Below, piece by piece: positions 62,442-64,000 of a stretch of 64,000 bases of DNA. A model generated the notes under the pieces. That model searched no databases and was not told the origin of the DNA. It saw only the letters and a program-made list of their open reading frames with translations. How positions within the stretch are numbered: position 1 is the stretch's first letter; each line of letters begins with the position of its first letter. The position numbers and the translations under genes were made by a program. Origin of the DNA: Catenibacterium mitsuokai (lineage in GTDB: Bacteria > Bacillota_I > Bacilli_A > Erysipelotrichales > Coprobacillaceae); the NCBI RefSeq assembly GCF_025148785.1, contig NZ_CP102271.1, positions 710,001 to 774,000 on the forward strand. The letters run 5' to 3'.

Positions 62442-63548
62442 ATGGAAACTAATACAATCTTAAAGAAGATTTATAAACGTACACTACTACAATATATAGC
62501 TTATACAGTAGGGCTGTTAGTTGTTTTTGTATTGGCAGTCTATCTAGCTGCTTTTTTTGATTTTCAATGGGTCTATGATTTTGATTCTAATATTTATACG
62601 TTTCTAGCGTTCTTTTATAATATTGTGAAGAATCCACTCTTGCTTCTGTTGTTTTTATTAATCTGTATAGTGATTTCTTTTGCGTTTATAATTCATCGTC
62701 TTTATAAACAGACATCCTATTATATGGATGCATTGACTCATGCATCTCATGAATTAATAGATAAGAGTGTAGACTATATCACATTACCAGAAGAACTTTA
62801 TGATATAGAAAGACGATTTAATGAACTAAAGAGTGAATCAATAAAGAATGAGAGACTTGCAAGAGAGAATGAACAGAAGAAGGATGAACTCATTGTTTAT
62901 TTAGCTCATGATATTAAAACACCATTGACTTCTATGATTGGTTACTTATCTTTATTAGATGAAATTAAAGATATGCCTGATACTCAAAGAGAGAAGTATA
63001 TCAATGTTGCATTAGATAAATCTTATCGCTTAGAAGATCTCATTAATGAATTATTTGAAGTGGCTCGTTATAATTCAGAAAAGATTATTCTAGAAAAAGA
63101 AGATTTAGATATTCGTCTGATGTTCGAACAAATCATTGATGATTTCTATCCTGTCCTAGTAGAACAGGAAAAGAATATCCATCTTAATCAAGATGAAGAT
63201 ATCACATTATATGGTGATGCGGATAAACTTAGCAGAGTCTTTAGTAATGTGATTAAGAATGCGATTAGCTATAGTAAGGATCATACTGATATCAATATTG
63301 ATGTTCATAGTATGCATGATGATGTCATTATTAAAGTCATCAATAAAGGAAAAGAGATACCTAAAGAAAAACTAAATCGTATATTTGAGAACTTCTATCG
63401 TTTAGATTCAGCACGTACTTCAAGAACAGGTGGAAGTGGTTTAGGTCTCGCTATTGCCAAGGAAATAGTGGAACTTCACCATGGTTCTATCTTTGCATCA
63501 AGTAATAAAGAAGAAACAGTCTTCACAATTACTCTCCCAAAAAATTAA
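62442..63548 (+). CDS. Membrane sensor histidine kinase (VanS-like)
   Basis: A 368-aa kinase with two transmembrane helices (about residues 16-40 and 65-90) around a short loop, a linker, the H-box YLAHDIKTPLTSMIGYL with the phospho-accepting His, and the HATPase domain (N box SNVIKNAISYS, G1 and F boxes, G2 GGSGLGLAIAKEIVE). The short sensor loop suggests envelope sensing. ATG 62442 has AAAGG 9 bp upstream; ATG 62433 abuts it. No resistance genes follow, only the C39-like gene. Confidence 0.92.
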   Translation: METNTILKKIYKRTLLQYIAYTVGLLVVFVLAVYLAAFFDFQWVYDFDSNIYTFLAFFYNIVKNPLLLLLFLLICIVISFAFIIHRLYKQTSYYMDALTHASHELIDKSVDYITLPEELYDIERRFNELKSESIKNERLARENEQKKDELIVYLAHDIKTPLTSMIGYLSLLDEIKDMPDTQREKYINVALDKSYRLEDLINELFEVARYNSEKIILEKEDLDIRLMFEQIIDDFYPVLVEQEKNIHLNQDEDITLYGDADKLSRVFSNVIKNAISYSKDHTDINIDVHSMHDDVIIKVINKGKEIPKEKLNRIFENFYRLDSARTSRTGGSGLGLAIAKEIVELHHGSIFASSNKEETVFTITLPKN

Positions 63549-63582
63549 GAAGTTCATAAGAATTCTATAAGAATGTATTAAA

Positions 63583-63636
63583 GAAGCATCTTCATTTGTA
63601 TTGGTAAAATACAAGCAATGAAGATGCTTTTTTAAG
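63583..63636 (+). terminator. Terminator between the kinase and the peptidase-like gene
   Basis: AAGCATCTTCATT / AATGAAGATGCTT with T6; inside the loop TGTATT/AAATACA can pair further. Confidence 0.75.
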
Positions 63637-63649
63637 GAGATGAAAACAT

Positions 63650-64000
63650 ATGAAAAAAATAATCATTGTATTGCTTTGTGTATTCTCAATTCTTATAGGT
63701 CATATAGCTTATAATATAAGTGGTGGTGTGAGTGGACTAAGAGAAGATATTGGTTTAGAAATAAAAGCGCGTTCTAATCCTAAACTACGTACTATATTAA
63801 ATAATAAGAATCAATATTCTGATGCAATGATTCAATCACTTTATCGTAATGAAGAACTTATTGATTTTGTTTACAACTATCCAAGTAAAAAAGGACATGT
63901 TTATACAGATACAATAGGTCCAGTCACAAAAGGACGTTATCCTCTCTTACTTCAATATGATCAAAGATGGGGCTATGGAAAGTATGGATATAATGTGATT
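63650..64000 (+). CDS. Exported C39-like peptidase, start only (cut by window end)
   Basis: The first 117 codons are in the window. MKKIIIVLLCVFSILIGHIAY is a signal or anchor helix; the end, YPLLLQYDQRWGYGKYGYN, is the start of the peptidase C39-like domain (..QYDxRWG..YG), whose catalytic Cys would follow. AAGGAGATG lies upstream of ATG 63650. It may process or degrade extracellular peptides or cell wall material. Function is tentative because most of the domain lies outside. Confidence 0.7.
   Translation, partial: MKKIIIVLLCVFSILIGHIAYNISGGVSGLREDIGLEIKARSNPKLRTILNNKNQYSDAMIQSLYRNEELIDFVYNYPSKKGHVYTDTIGPVTKGRYPLLLQYDQRWGYGKYGYNVI

Overview
This is an AT-rich window from a low-GC Firmicute. 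The gene set (PTS sugar genes, a Firmicutes-type galT, SufCDSUB, pyruvate:ferredoxin oxidoreductase, long HPF, T-box and S-box leaders, AGGAGG ribosome-binding sites) fits a gut anaerobe of the Erysipelotrichia, perhaps Catenibacterium-like. That placement is inference; no search was run. Ordinary TAA, TAG and TGA stops are used.

Layout. 1-1.2 kb: deoC, then a minus-strand tRNA-Ala/Ile/Ile cluster. 1.2-23.5 kb: a lactose/galactose region. It holds a PTS EIIC gene broken by two nonsense codons, a GH35 beta-galactosidase, a LacI-type regulator, galTMKE, and an AraC-type regulator divergent from lacZ plus a histidine phosphatase. Interleaved are an IS30-type element, an IS3-type element carrying an extra ORF, a RelB/RelE-type module and an IS605-type element with an intact TnpB and a dead TnpA. 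The region ends with a MalY/PatB aminotransferase and a second, nearly identical tRNA-Ala/Ile/Ile cluster in the same orientation, so it is bracketed by direct repeats about 22.7 kb apart. 23.9-29.9 kb: two copies of another IS30-type element on either side of a PPi-type phosphofructokinase, an MFS exporter and a decayed IS30 remnant.

30-64 kb is mostly housekeeping: nifJ, a Cys-rich small protein, hinT, a PrsA/SurA-like pair, sufCDSUB, 5-formyl-THF cyclo-ligase, a HEAT-repeat methyltransferase, a candidate structured RNA, a six-tRNA array (Val, Thr, Tyr, Gln, Lys, Gly), a 3-hydroxyacyl-CoA dehydrogenase, S1-protein/pgi, an Nfu protein, SAM riboswitch-metK, hpf, a radical SAM protein, two ABC ATPase-permease fusions and T-box-leuS. 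A junk-rich stretch follows (two more toxin-antitoxin modules and a 5'-truncated flavin oxidoreductase flanked by a direct repeat). The window closes with a MATE exporter, a two-component system and a cut-off C39-like peptidase.

How it works together. Lactose or galactosides enter, are split by LacZ or GH35, and galactose passes through GalM-GalK-GalT-GalE into glycolysis (Pgi, PPi-PFK) and on to PFOR. The Suf and Nfu proteins supply Fe-S clusters for PFOR and the radical SAM enzyme. The strongest unusual observations are the 13-14 bp target duplications of the IS30-type elements (one of which swapped the GH35 stop codon), the IS3-type element with cargo sitting in a split terminator, the doubly nonsense-mutated EIIC, the orphan TnpB with a visible omega-RNA-like 3' region, and a possible pseudoknotted RNA at 43.7 kb.
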